Shown here: one piece after another, positions 34,221 to 42,900 of the stretch
Layout: each line of letters opens with the position of its first letter
How positions within the stretch are numbered: position 1 is the first letter of the stretch
DNA from: Oscillospiraceae bacterium
Lineage (GTDB): Bacteria > Bacillota > Clostridia > Oscillospirales > Oscillospiraceae
Assembly: GCA_021770845.1 (NCBI GenBank)
Contig: JAETQF010000013.1
Span: 40,522-104,521 of the forward strand
Length of the DNA: 64,000 nt
Direction of reading: 5' to 3'
Made by a program: the position numbers and the translations under genes
The notes under the pieces: generated by a model
Told to the model about the DNA's origin: nothing
The model's input: the letters and a program-made list of their open reading frames with translations, nothing else
Database searches by the model: none

Positions 34221-34272
34221 TTGACAGGCGGCGGGCCTGATTGTATACTAATCTACGAAATAAGTTTACAAT
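34221..34272 (+). promoter_or_regulatory. bioY promoter overlapped by a BirA-like operator
   Basis: TTGACA (34221-34226), 17-base spacer, TATACT (34244-34249). Overlapping the -10 is an inverted repeat with half-sites ATTGTATAC (34240-34248) and GTTTACAAT (34264-34272), 15 bases apart. This is the geometry of Firmicute BirA operators, so biotin (via BirA-biotinyl-AMP) probably represses bioY. Confidence 0.8.
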
Positions 34273-34284
34273 GGAGGAACCCCT

Positions 34285-34866
34285 ATGACCGCCACAGCAA
34301 AAGCCAATGTCCGGCAGCTCGCCCTGTGCGGGGTGATGGCCGCTGTCCTCTGCGTCATCGCCCCCATCTCCATCCCCATCGGCCTCATCTCCATCACCGG
34401 GGCCACCTTCGCCATCTACCTCACGCTGTACCTGCTGGGGGGACTGTGGGGGACGGCCAGCGTGCTGGTGTACCTGCTGGTGGGCTTTGCCGGCCTGCCG
34501 GTGTTCAGCAACTACATGGGGGGCGCGGCCCGGCTGCTGGGCCCCACGGGGGGCTATCTGGTGGGCTATCTGCCCATGGCGCTGCTGTCGGGCTTTCTCG
34601 TCCAGTGGGCCTTCCGCCGCTTCGGGGAGCGGGACGGCAAGGGCTGGATCACCGTGGCCGTGCAATTCCTGGGGCTGGCGCTGGGCACTGCCGTGCTGTA
34701 CGCCTTCGGCACCGCCTGGTACTGCTTCCAGGCCGGGGTGGATCTGCAAAAGGCGCTGGCGGCCTGCGTGTTCCCCTTCATCCCCTTTGACCTGCTGAAG
34801 ATGGCCGCGGCCCTGCTGGTGGGCGTCCCCGTCCGCCGCCAGCTGGAGCGGGCCCGGCTGCTGTAA
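34285..34866 (+). CDS. bioY: biotin transporter S-component BioY
   Basis: A 193-residue integral membrane protein of the BioY family. Six hydrophobic helices carry the conserved TGATFAIYLTLYLLGGLWG and VYLLVGFAGLPVFSN...GGAARLLGPTGGYLVGYL motifs that form the biotin site. It imports biotin either alone or with the shared ECF module (EcfT/EcfA), whose genes are not in this window. The start has ATGGAGGAAC upstream. A BirA-like operator covers its promoter, consistent with biotin control. Nothing else is cotranscribed. Confidence 0.95.
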   Translation: MTATAKANVRQLALCGVMAAVLCVIAPISIPIGLISITGATFAIYLTLYLLGGLWGTASVLVYLLVGFAGLPVFSNYMGGAARLLGPTGGYLVGYLPMALLSGFLVQWAFRRFGERDGKGWITVAVQFLGLALGTAVLYAFGTAWYCFQAGVDLQKALAACVFPFIPFDLLKMAAALLVGVPVRRQLERARLL

Positions 34867-34891
34867 TTTTAGTCCTATATTACCTAAATCT

Positions 34892-34930
34892 CACCGGGTT
34901 CATCTGTTCTGTACTATGATGAATCCGGTG
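34892..34930 (+). promoter_or_regulatory. large inverted repeat before the Xre gene
   Basis: Twelve-base arms CACCGGGTTCAT (34892-34903) and ATGAATCCGGTG (34919-34930), one mismatch (G-U in RNA), 15-base loop containing TACTATGAT. There is no T-run, so it is not a terminator. It ends at the weak ribosome-binding site (GGTGAT) of the next gene. It could be the Xre operator or an RNA hairpin hiding the start. Confidence 0.55.
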
Positions 34931-34937
34931 ATGCTTT

Positions 34938-35165
34938 ATGGAACTGCGGCTCCGACAGCTGCGGCTGGAATGTAACCTGACCCAAAGACAAGTTGCGGAC
35001 TATCTCGGGTGCGATCAATCAGCATATTCCAAATATGAACGTGGAAGGCGGGAGCTTTCCATCCCAGTTATGATGAAGCTGGCCGATCTCTATGATACCA
35101 ACATCGATTACATGGTTGGACGTGGAGGCAGGCGTGCGCCCTACCCAAAATTCCAGCGAAAATAG
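34938..35165 (+). CDS. Xre-family helix-turn-helix regulator
   Basis: A 75-residue single HTH_3 domain protein: LRLRQLRLECNLTQRQVADYLGCDQSAYSKYERGRRELSIPVMMKLADLYDTNIDYMVGR, then a short basic tail. This is the Cro/CI-type repressor fold with no extra domain. The ribosome-binding site is weak (GGTGAT, 8 bases), and a strong inverted repeat lies immediately upstream. The target is unknown; autoregulation at the repeat is plausible. It is upstream of, but separately promoted from, the HEXXH protein gene. Confidence 0.88.
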   Translation: MELRLRQLRLECNLTQRQVADYLGCDQSAYSKYERGRRELSIPVMMKLADLYDTNIDYMVGRGGRRAPYPKFQRK

Positions 35166-35166
35166 C

Positions 35167-35194
35167 TTGCATTTTCCCCGTTCTCTGTTATAAT
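35167..35194 (+). promoter_or_regulatory. promoter for the HEXXH/CxxC protein gene
   Basis: TTGCAT (35167-35172), 16-base spacer, TATAAT (35189-35194). Confidence 0.75.
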
Positions 35195-35240
35195 TAAGGT
35201 AAGAATATTTGCTCATTTCTGAGCCTATGAGGTGATCGTC

Positions 35241-36014
35241 ATGTTGAACGGTATCTCTCCTTACGGCAGCTATGCCGCCTACGGAGCGGCCTACGCCAGC
35301 CGCGCCGCCCTGACCCGCGGCCCGGAGCAGGCCCAGGCCGCCCAGCGCTCCGCCCCCCAGTGGGGCCTGCAGAAGGCCGCCCAGCCCGAGACCCCCGTCC
35401 AGCCCGTCACGCCGGCCCGCCCGGTGACGACCGACGAGGATCCCGCCGCCTCCGCCCTGCTGCGGTACAACTCCGACCCCGCCGCCATGGCGGTTCGGAT
35501 GCGGATGCAGCAGCCCGGCGATCCCGCCGCCCAGGCCGCGGGCGCCCAGCAGGCCCAGGCCCCCGCCCTCCCCGGCCAGAAGGACGGCGCCCAGGACGCC
35601 AACCCCCTGGCCCAGGAGCAGAACCCCGCTGTGGAGGGCTCCAAGAGCGCCCAGGAGGTGATGGAGGAGGGCGAATGCCAGACCTGCAAGGAGCGCAAGT
35701 ACCAGGACGGCTCGGACGACCCCGGCGTGTCCTTCAAGACCCCCACCAACGTGGCTCCTGAGCTGGCGGCCTCCGCCGTCCGGGGCCATGAGAACGAGCA
35801 CGTGGTACGGGAGCAGGCCAAAGCCCGCCAGGAGGGCCGCAAGGTGGTGAACCAGTCCGTCACCTACCACACCGCCATCTGCCCGGAGTGCGGCAAGGCC
35901 TACGTGTCCGGCGGCACCACCCGCACCGTCACCAAGGCGGCGGACAGCCAGCAGGCCCAGCAGCAGCCCAAGGAGGAGCAGGATCCCCGAACCCCCTTCT
36001 CCGCCGTGGCGTAA
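35241..36014 (+). CDS. putative zinc-binding HEXXH protein with flanking CxxC pairs (SprA-like?)
   Basis: A 257-residue protein. Residues 1-140 are low-complexity, rich in Ala, Gln and Pro, with no signal peptide. The conserved core (about 143-230) has C146xxC149, KYQDGSDDPGVSFKTPT, then HENEH (183-187, a true HEXXH), and a second pair C214PEC217 followed by GKAYVSGGTTRT. The four Cys could form a zinc ribbon, with HEXXH acting as a catalytic or structural metal site. It resembles SprA-related putative metalloproteases, but that is tentative. I chose ATG 35241 (GAGG 9 bases upstream). Monocistronic with its own promoter and terminator. Confidence 0.72.
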   Translation: MLNGISPYGSYAAYGAAYASRAALTRGPEQAQAAQRSAPQWGLQKAAQPETPVQPVTPARPVTTDEDPAASALLRYNSDPAAMAVRMRMQQPGDPAAQAAGAQQAQAPALPGQKDGAQDANPLAQEQNPAVEGSKSAQEVMEEGECQTCKERKYQDGSDDPGVSFKTPTNVAPELAASAVRGHENEHVVREQAKARQEGRKVVNQSVTYHTAICPECGKAYVSGGTTRTVTKAADSQQAQQQPKEEQDPRTPFSAVA

Positions 36015-36029
36015 CTCAGCCTACATAGC

Positions 36030-36060
36030 AGCAGCCCCCCGGCAAAGCTGGGGGGCTGCT
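36030..36060 (+). terminator. terminator hairpin, first of two near-identical copies
   Basis: Stem AGCAGCCCCCC / GGGGGGCTGCT (36030-36040 with 36050-36060), loop of about 9. The same 31 bases recur at 36222-36252 with one difference in the loop (T versus C). The T-run that should follow is absent here and present after the second copy, suggesting something was inserted between them. Confidence 0.7.
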
Positions 36061-36221
36061 CAGCGTGTCGAAAAAGTCTTTTCGCCACGCTGAGCGCGGA
36101 TTTTTGGAACAAAGAACGTTCCAAAAATCCGTTGATTGAACGTGAAAGACACCCCTCCTGGGTTTCTTTCACACTATCTTCCTTCCCGTCATCGGGACAG
36201 AAGCTGCTTTTCGACAGACTC
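36061..36221. mobile_element. MITE-like palindromic element inserted at a terminator
   Basis: About 160 bp without coding capacity, bounded by inverted termini CAGCGTGTCGAAAAAG (36061-36076) and CTTTTCGACAGACTCAG (36207-36223). Inside are three hairpins: 36061-36092 (arms CAGCGTG..CGAAAA), 36097-36131 (perfect 14-base arms CGGATTTTTGGAAC / GTTCCAAAAATCCG) and 36142-36172 (GTGAAAGA / TCTTTCAC). It is flanked by two copies of a 31-bp terminator. No transposase is present. Confidence 0.65.
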
Positions 36222-36257
36222 AGCAGCCCCCCGGCAAAGCCGGGGGGCTGCTTTCCT
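36222..36257 (+). terminator. terminator hairpin, second copy
   Basis: Same 31-bp sequence as 36030-36060, here followed by TTTCC. It lies between the MITE-like element and the convergent kinase gene. Confidence 0.7.
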
Positions 36258-37329
36258 ATAGTTCAAGCTGGTAGTCGCAGCGATCCTCAATCTGGAAGGC
36301 GCTGAAGTACCGCTCCTCCAGGGGGATCCACCGCTCCCGGAAGTCCTTCAGCCGATCCGGGCCGTCCCGCTCCTGGAGGCGCCGGAGCTGCTCCTCCGGC
36401 TCCACCGTCAGGAACACCCGGCGGGTATAGCAGTCCCACAGCTCCGGGTGGCAGGAATAGGAGCCCTCCACCAGCACCACCGGGGCCGGCTCCACAACCC
36501 GCTCCTCCCCCAGCGTCCCGGTGCGGCAGGACCAGGGGCGGTACACCGCCGGCTTCCCCGCCGCCAGGGGCTCCAGCACCTGGGCCAGGAACCGCTCGTG
36601 ATCCACGTTTTCCCCGGGCTTGGCCAGCCGCTCCCGGGTGCGCTGATCCGGGCGGAGGAAAAAGTCGTCCATGTGGACTGTCGGCAGGCCCAGCCGCGCC
36701 CCCAGGCATTTCGCCAGCGAGCTCTTGCCCGAGGCGCACCGTCCGTCAATGGCCACCAGCGCCCGTCCCCCCTGATCCCGGAGCCGTTCCAGCTCCCAGG
36801 CCAGGGCCACCAGGGAGTTGCAGCGCTTCACCACCCGGTAGGCGGGCCGGTAGGCCGCCCGGTAGGCGGGACTGTGGGACAGGGGGCGGCAGCCCGATTT
36901 GATGTAGCCCTCCAGATACCGCTCCAGCTCCTGCCGGGTGAAGGCGAACAGCCTGTCCTCCGCCAGCATCCGCAGGGCGTCCAGCTTCTCCAGGAAGGTT
37001 TTCCGCCGCCCCACGTGGAGCTGGGCGGAGTGGAAAAAGTCCCGGTTCAGGGTGCGCAGGGCGGAGTCGGTGAGCTCCAGCGCCGCCAGCGCCACCCGCA
37101 CCATGCCGTTTCCGATGTCCTCCACCGGGGACACGGCGGGGTCGTAGGGGATGGAGGCCCGCTCCGCCCGGAGCCAGGCCAGGGTGGCGTTGGGTTCGCT
37201 GATCAGGTGCTCCCCGCCGAACTCGTTCTGGAAGATCAGCTTGATCGCGTCCCGGTGATCCATCAGAGGGTAGCGTCTGGCATGGTCGGCCAGCACCTGG
37301 CACAGCTCCTCATGACAACCCGCGTCCAT
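36256..37329 (-). CDS. P-loop kinase, uridine-kinase-like, with a conserved N-terminal domain
   Basis: A 357-residue two-part protein. The C-terminal half is a phosphoribulokinase/uridine-kinase-like fold: Walker A AIDGRCASGKSSLAKCL (about residues 203-219), HMDDFFLRPDQRT (substrate Asp region), VVLVEGSYSCHPEL (Walker B) and a lid FREERWIP-like FRERWIPLEERYF. The N-terminal half (HRDAIKLIFQNEFGGEHLI, MVRVALAALE, FSHSPAYRAAYRPAYRVV) is a conserved domain I cannot name, with no catalytic motif I know. ATG 37329 is chosen for its GGGGGAG site; the longer upstream frame reads through low-quality sequence. The phosphate acceptor is unknown. Confidence 0.8.
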   Translation of the reverse strand: MDAGCHEELCQVLADHARRYPLMDHRDAIKLIFQNEFGGEHLISEPNATLAWLRAERASIPYDPAVSPVEDIGNGMVRVALAALELTDSALRTLNRDFFHSAQLHVGRRKTFLEKLDALRMLAEDRLFAFTRQELERYLEGYIKSGCRPLSHSPAYRAAYRPAYRVVKRCNSLVALAWELERLRDQGGRALVAIDGRCASGKSSLAKCLGARLGLPTVHMDDFFLRPDQRTRERLAKPGENVDHERFLAQVLEPLAAGKPAVYRPWSCRTGTLGEERVVEPAPVVLVEGSYSCHPELWDCYTRRVFLTVEPEEQLRRLQERDGPDRLKDFRERWIPLEERYFSAFQIEDRCDYQLEL

Positions 37330-37407
37330 TCCAAATCTCCCCCCTGTTCCGGCGGCCCGGGCCGCCAAATTTTCTGCCGCGCCGCCCGCAGGCAGGCGGC
37401 GCAAGAA

Positions 37408-37440
37408 CAGCGCGGGAGGGCTTTTCACCTTCCCGCGCTG
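37408..37440 (-). terminator. probable terminator of the MATE gene
   Basis: On the minus strand, stem CAGCGCGGGAAGG / CCCTCCCGCGCTG (one mismatch), loop TGAAAAG, followed by TTCTT. The T-run is weak. Confidence 0.55.
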
Positions 37441-37510
37441 CCCACCGGAGTTTATTTTAGCAAAGGTTCCCCGCCCCTGTCAAGGCGGTATTCCATCCTC
37501 TTTTTGCCTC

Positions 37511-38902
37511 TTATTGGGTGCTTACGGCAGTCTTGGAAAGGGTTTCCAGGCCCGCGGTGGGGTGCCGCCGCCGCAGGTGGGCAATGCACCCGAGGCAGGC
37601 CGGGATCAGGAACAGATCCGCGCAGATCCACGCCGCCGGGGAGCCGAAGCAGGCGGCGGTGAAGCCCATGGTGGGGACAAAGAACCAGCCCACCACCGTC
37701 CGGGCGATCATCTCCAACACCCCCGCCAGGATGGCCAGGGCGCTGAAGCCCATGCCCTGGATGGAGAAGCGCAGGATGTTCACCAGGGCCAGGGGGAAGA
37801 AAAACGCGGTGAGCACAACGGTATACTGGGCGGTGAGGGCCACCAGGGTATCCAGCCCGCCCTCGGCGGGATCCAGGAACAGCATGGTGGCCTGGGGCGC
37901 CAGGAACAGCATGGACACAAAGGCGATGATGGCGTAGCCCAGCCCCAGCAGGGAGCAGGAGCGCACCCCCTGCCGCAGCCGATCCAGCTGGCCCGCGCCC
38001 ACGTTCTGGCCGCAGTAGGTGGCCATGGCGGAGCCCATGGCGTCAAAGGGGCAGGCCAGCAGCTGCTGGAGCTTGTTGGCGGTGGCCACGGCGGTGACGT
38101 ACACGCTGCCCAGGCCGTTGACGGCCACCTGCATCACGATGGAGCCGATGGCGGTGATGGAATACTGCAGCCCCATGGGCAGGCCCATGGCGCACAGGGT
38201 CTTGCAGGCGTCCAGGCTGGGCTGGCGCTCCTCCCGGGTGACGTGGAGGATGGGGAACCGGCGCACCATGTACACCAGGCACGCCGCGCCGGACACCGCC
38301 TGGGACGCCACCGTGGCGATGGCCGCCCCGGCCACCCCCAGGTCGAACAGCAGGATCAGGGCCAGATCCAGCACGATGTTCAGCCCCGCGGACAGGGCCA
38401 GGAAATACACCGGGGTGCGGCTGTCCCCCAGCGCCCGGATGATGCAGGCCAGCAGGTTATAGAGGAACACCGCCGGGATGCCCAGGAAAATCACGAAGAT
38501 ATAGGCGTAGGCGTCCGCGTACAGGTCGGCGGGGGTGTCCATGGCGGTGAGGATGTCCCCGCAGAACAGGGCGGTCACCACCGTCAGCGCCAGGGCGATG
38601 GCGGCGGACAGGTAGGCGGCGTTGGCCGCGAACCGGCGCATCTGGGGGTAGTCCTTGGCCCCCATCCTCTGGGCCACGGGGATGGCGAAGCCGGAGCACA
38701 CTCCCAGGCAGAAGCCAATCACAAAAAAGTTGATGGATCCGGTGGAGCCCACCGCGCCCAGGGCCTGGGAGCCCAGCAGCTTGCCCACAATCATGGCGTC
38801 CACCAGATTATAGAACTGCTGGAACAGCAGGCCAAACAGGGTGGGCAGCGTGAAGTTCAGAATCAGCCGCATGGGGCTGCCTGTGGTCAAATCTTTCGTC
38901 AT
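37511..38902 (-). CDS. MATE-family multidrug/metabolite efflux transporter
   Basis: A 463-residue protein with 12 hydrophobic helices in two homologous halves, of the DinF/NorM-like MATE family common in Clostridia. The start region TTGSPMRLILNFTLPTLFGLLFQQFYNLVDAMIVGKLLG is diagnostic, and the second half begins GLPMGLQYSITAIGSIVMQ. It exports cationic drugs or metabolites using Na+ or H+. I chose ATG 38902 (GGAGG 10 bases upstream); a longer frame upstream has no family similarity. It has its own promoter (38996-39023) and probably its own terminator. Confidence 0.92.
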   Translation of the reverse strand: MTKDLTTGSPMRLILNFTLPTLFGLLFQQFYNLVDAMIVGKLLGSQALGAVGSTGSINFFVIGFCLGVCSGFAIPVAQRMGAKDYPQMRRFAANAAYLSAAIALALTVVTALFCGDILTAMDTPADLYADAYAYIFVIFLGIPAVFLYNLLACIIRALGDSRTPVYFLALSAGLNIVLDLALILLFDLGVAGAAIATVASQAVSGAACLVYMVRRFPILHVTREERQPSLDACKTLCAMGLPMGLQYSITAIGSIVMQVAVNGLGSVYVTAVATANKLQQLLACPFDAMGSAMATYCGQNVGAGQLDRLRQGVRSCSLLGLGYAIIAFVSMLFLAPQATMLFLDPAEGGLDTLVALTAQYTVVLTAFFFPLALVNILRFSIQGMGFSALAILAGVLEMIARTVVGWFFVPTMGFTAACFGSPAAWICADLFLIPACLGCIAHLRRRHPTAGLETLSKTAVSTQ

Positions 38903-38995
38903 GATGAGTTTGCCTCCTTCCAAGGCGGGGTAAGTGGATGTCTTGCCCGGGGTGCTCCCCCGGCCCATGGGCGCCTCCCTGCCCATGTTTGCCCT

Positions 38996-39023
38996 ATTAT
39001 AGCTGTTCCCCCCGCAATTTCAA
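38996..39023 (-). promoter_or_regulatory. promoter for the MATE gene; rest of 38903-39257 has no gene
   Basis: On the minus strand: TTGAAA (39018-39023), 16-base spacer, TATAAT (38996-39001). The surrounding intergenic stretch is AT-richer than average around 39040-39160, with no open frame or RNA I can support. Confidence 0.75.
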
Positions 39024-39185
39024 GGGTTGATTTCCACAATCTTCTTCCCCTATTTTTCTGTGGTTTTGGCAGATGCTCCGTAGATTTTTCCCCTTATCTT
39101 TTCTGTTTTCCATTGATAATGTGCAAATTTTCCTATTTGAACCCTTTCCCTTCCGTCAATCTGCCGAATATGCCTCCGGATGCGC

Positions 39186-39221
39186 AAAAGCGAGGCCCCG
39201 CCGGTTCCGGCGGGGCCTCGC
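39186..39221 (-). terminator. terminator of the PilZ/S-layer operon
   Basis: Perfect 15-base arms GCGAGGCCCCGCCGG / CCGGCGGGGCCTCGC (39190-39204 and 39207-39221). On the minus strand it is followed by TTTTGC. Confidence 0.92.
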
Positions 39222-39257
39222 TGGCTTCCTCTGTTAAATTCTTTCCGGGCGGCGGGA

Positions 39258-39938
39258 CTACCGCCCCCCCTGCTCCTTCTGCAGCCGGAGCTCCTCCCGC
39301 TGAACGGTGAAAATAGCCTGGAGCAGGCGATCCTGATCCTTGGGGTGCAGCGCCTCGAACTGGCAGCCGTACCGGATCAGGCCCCCCTCCCGCCCTCCCG
39401 CCCGGCGCACCTGGCACTGAAAGGTAAAGGGCGCCATGGTTCTGGTGAGCTGCACCTCGGCGACGATCAGCCGCTCCCCCAGCACAAAGCTCTCCAGGCT
39501 GGCCAGCAGCAGACCGCCGGCGCTGACGTCCAGCACCCGGCAGGGGGTTCCCTCCTTCAGGACGGTTCCCCGGGAGGTGCGGCGGTAGCATTTGCCCAGC
39601 ACACTGGTGCTGATCCGCTGGCGGAAGAACGCCCTCTGCTCCTTGGCGAACTTGCGCTCCAGCCGATCCACCTTCCAGATCTGGTCGGTGCTGCCGCAGA
39701 TCTTCCCCTGGAGCAGGGTGCTGTCCGCGCCGCGGAAGAACCGCAGCTTCAGCTCCTGGTTATACACCATCCGGGGCAGATTGTCCCCCTTGGCGTCCCG
39801 GAGGGTCACCGCGCCGTTTTGACAGCCCTCCACCCGGGTCATCCGGATCAGGCGGTTTTCCAGGCTCAGCACCTCTACCGCCATTCCGGGCTCCAGGCCG
39901 GGATCCATGATCCAGCTCTTTTGGGATGTCTGAGCCAT
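39258..39938 (-). CDS. YcgR-like PilZ-domain c-di-GMP receptor
   Basis: A 226-residue protein. The N-terminal beta-rich domain (about 15-95) resembles PilZN/YcgR-N flagellar brakes. The PilZ domain (about 100-215) carries the c-di-GMP motifs RxxxR (R102-R106, RAFFR) and D-x-S-x-x-G (D137-VSAG-G, LDVSAGGLLL). Bound c-di-GMP typically slows flagellar rotation or changes surface behaviour. It is last in a minus-strand run after two S-layer homology genes, 29 bases after the previous stop, with AAAGGAGG before ATG 39938. The terminator at 39190-39221 closes the unit. Confidence 0.88.
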   Translation of the reverse strand: MAQTSQKSWIMDPGLEPGMAVEVLSLENRLIRMTRVEGCQNGAVTLRDAKGDNLPRMVYNQELKLRFFRGADSTLLQGKICGSTDQIWKVDRLERKFAKEQRAFFRQRISTSVLGKCYRRTSRGTVLKEGTPCRVLDVSAGGLLLASLESFVLGERLIVAEVQLTRTMAPFTFQCQVRRAGGREGGLIRYGCQFEALHPKDQDRLLQAIFTVQREELRLQKEQGGR

Positions 39939-39967
39939 GCCCCAACCTCCTTTCCCACGGTCTGGCG

Positions 39968-42900
39968 TTACAGCGTCATCAGGCGGTGCATCAGGCTGGC
40001 TGTCTCCGCCCGGTTCAGCTGATCCAGGGGGCGCAGCGTGCCGTTGCCGTCCCCCTCCACCACGCCCATCAGGATCAGCGCGCCCAGGGCGGGGCGGGCC
40101 TCGGCGGCGATCTGCCAGCTGTCCCGATAGACGCTCAGATCCGCCGTCAGGCCGTTGTTCAGCGGGTTGCCGTCCGCCTTCAGCGCCCGGTACACCATCA
40201 GCATGGCCTCCTGCCGGCTGAGGGCCCGCCTGGGCTCAAAGTAGCCGTTGTAGCCGGTGGCGATCCCCAGCTGGTGGGCGACGCTGATGGCCTGGGCGTA
40301 GTAGCTGTCGGCGGGCACGTCGTTGAAGCTGACGGTGCCGCTGGCCGTGAACCCGAAGGCCCGCACCAGCATCAGGGCAAAGTCCCCCTTGGTGATCTGG
40401 CCGGTGGGGTTATAGCGGCCGTTGCCCACGCCCTGTACCGTTCCGTCCCGGCTGAGGAACTCCACCGCGTCCACCGCCCAGCCGTGGCGGCCCATGTCGT
40501 TGTAGAGCTGGGTGGTGGCGGCCCGGGAGATGTTCAGCACGATCTTGCCGCTGACCTGCTCCCCGCCGTTCCTGCTGTAGCCGATGTAGGTGATCTCCGC
40601 CTGGCCCGAGTAGCCGCCCCGGGGGACAAAGCTCAGCTGGTCAATGCTGGGCCAGCCCATGTAATAATACCGGTCGCCGATCTTGACCTCGCTTCCCGTC
40701 TTGAAGCCCTGGTAGCCGTAGTACAGCCGTCCCTGCTCCGCCTCGGGCAGGCTGGTGATCCGGATATAGGACAGATCCTGATCCATCACCTGGCGGCACG
40801 CCGCGCTGATCCCGTAGGAGGACAGGCGGATCTGGCTGGAGCTGTACCCCGACAGGGTGACGTCCGCCGGAGACACCGCCCCCACCTGGATCACCAGCGT
40901 GCCCTGGAAGGACTGGCGCCGCCCCGCGCTGTCCGCGGCGGAGTAGCCGGTGAAGGGGATGGTGACGCTGCCCGCGGTGGTGCCGGCGTGGAAGGAGATC
41001 AGGCCCAGCTGCTGCTGCCAGCTGTTACTGGGCGACCGGTAGTAGGGCGTGATCGACGACACCAAGCGATAGTTGTTCGTCCCCCGGTAGTCGTAATACA
41101 GCCGCCCCCAGTCCACGCTCAGGGTGGGGAACTGGAACGTCACGTATTCCAGGCTGGTTCCCATCTGGTACAGCGCCACGTTGTTGAAGTCGCTGGCTCT
41201 AAAGGACACGGACGCACCCTTGGACACCGAGTAGAGGACGTTGGTGCGCTCCTCCTCCCCCAGGGTGATATACAGGGTGCCGGTGAAGGAGGTGCCCCCC
41301 TCGCCGTAACCGGTATAGTGGATGGACACCCGATCCGCGTCGTTGCCGGCGGGCACAAAGCTCACGCCGCCGATGCCGGGGGTGCCGCTATAGTAGTAGC
41401 GGCTGTCCGTGCTCACCCGGCTGCCGGTGCCGCCCTGGTAGTTGTAGTACAGCGTGCCCTTGTCATAGGCGGGCAGCTGGAAGCGCACATAGGCCAGGGT
41501 GTCCCCGATGGTGGCCTGGCAGGCGGAATTGAACAGGCTGGGCTCAAGCTTCACGGGCTGGCCCCACTGGCCGTTCTGGTAGACGTTGCCCTTGTCCCCG
41601 GCGGTGCTGGGGGGGGCGACGTTGATCACCACCAGGCCGTTGAAGGATTTCCCCGCCGTGTCCACGCCCCGGAAGCTGACGCTCACCACGCCCTCAAAGG
41701 ACTCGCTGGGCACAAAGCACACGTCGTCAATGGTATTCTTGCCGGTTCGGCCGTACTGGGTGGTGGTGGACACCTTCCCGGCGTACTGCCCCGGGGCCAT
41801 ATAGCCGTAGTACAGCCCCCCCTGCCCGGATTGGGGCAGATTGAAGGTGACATAGCTCATGTCCCGGCCCATGCGGGCCCGGCAGTAGGCGTTGAAGTCG
41901 CTGCCCTGGAAATAGGCGGGCTGGCCGGAGGTGGTCTTGTAGCGGATGCCCTGGGAGCCCTGCACCTCCACCTTGGCGGTGACGGAGAAGGACGAGCCGT
42001 CCTTGGCCCAGCCCACAAAGGTGATCTCCGCCGTGCCGTTGAAGCCCTGGCGGGGCACATAGTACAGCTTATCCAGCGTCTCCAGGATGGAGGCGGTGCG
42101 CTCTTTCACAAAGCGGTCGGTGGCGCCCACCCCCGCGCCGGTGTTGGACTCGGAGTCGTAGTTGTAGTACAGGGTGCCCTGCTCCACGGGCACCATCACG
42201 TTGGTGATGTAGTGCAGGGGCGAGCCGCTGCCAGGGATCACGTTGCCCTCATCGTCCCGCTCTCCGGTTTTATTCTGGGAGATCTCGTTGAGCCGGTCGT
42301 ACAGCTTGTCGAAGGTCAGCGGCTCGCTGGCGGTGGCGGACAGGCCGCTGATCACCGCCTCCTTGTCCTCCGTCACCTCCACCTTGCAGGTGGCGGTGTA
42401 GCCGTTCTTGTTGGCGGTGATGATGGCGGTGCCCAGCTTCCACGCCTGCAGCTCGCCGTTTACCACGGTCACGGTGCTGGGGTCGGAGCTGCTCCACATG
42501 ATGTCGGCGGCGTTGCCGCTCTCGGCGAAGCCGTACATCTTCTCCACCGCCAGCACCTTGGTCTCCCCTATCAGCATGGTGGTGGACTCGGTGTTGAGGA
42601 CGATGCCGGACACGATGACCTCCCGGCGGGCCTCCCGATCGTTGCATTTGGCGATGACGTAAACCTCGCCCGGGGCCGCGCTGGTCAGGCGCACCGTCGC
42701 GTCGCCGGTGTAGGTGTTCAGCGGCTTGCCGTCCGGGTTACTCGGATCCTTGTCCTGCCCGGGCAGGCGCACGATCACCCGGCTGTCCGACTGATCCTTG
42801 TTCCGCACTTCCCAGACAATCTGGCCCTTGGTGTCCGCCCCGGCAGGGATGACGTACACCGTCAGATCCCAGGGGTTGGGCTCGTCCCGGCCCCACACCT

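Noticed and set aside
35241..35700. Ala/Gln/Pro-rich head of the HEXXH protein as a signal peptide or membrane anchor
   Set aside because: No hydrophobic helix of sufficient length and no cleavage-like site.
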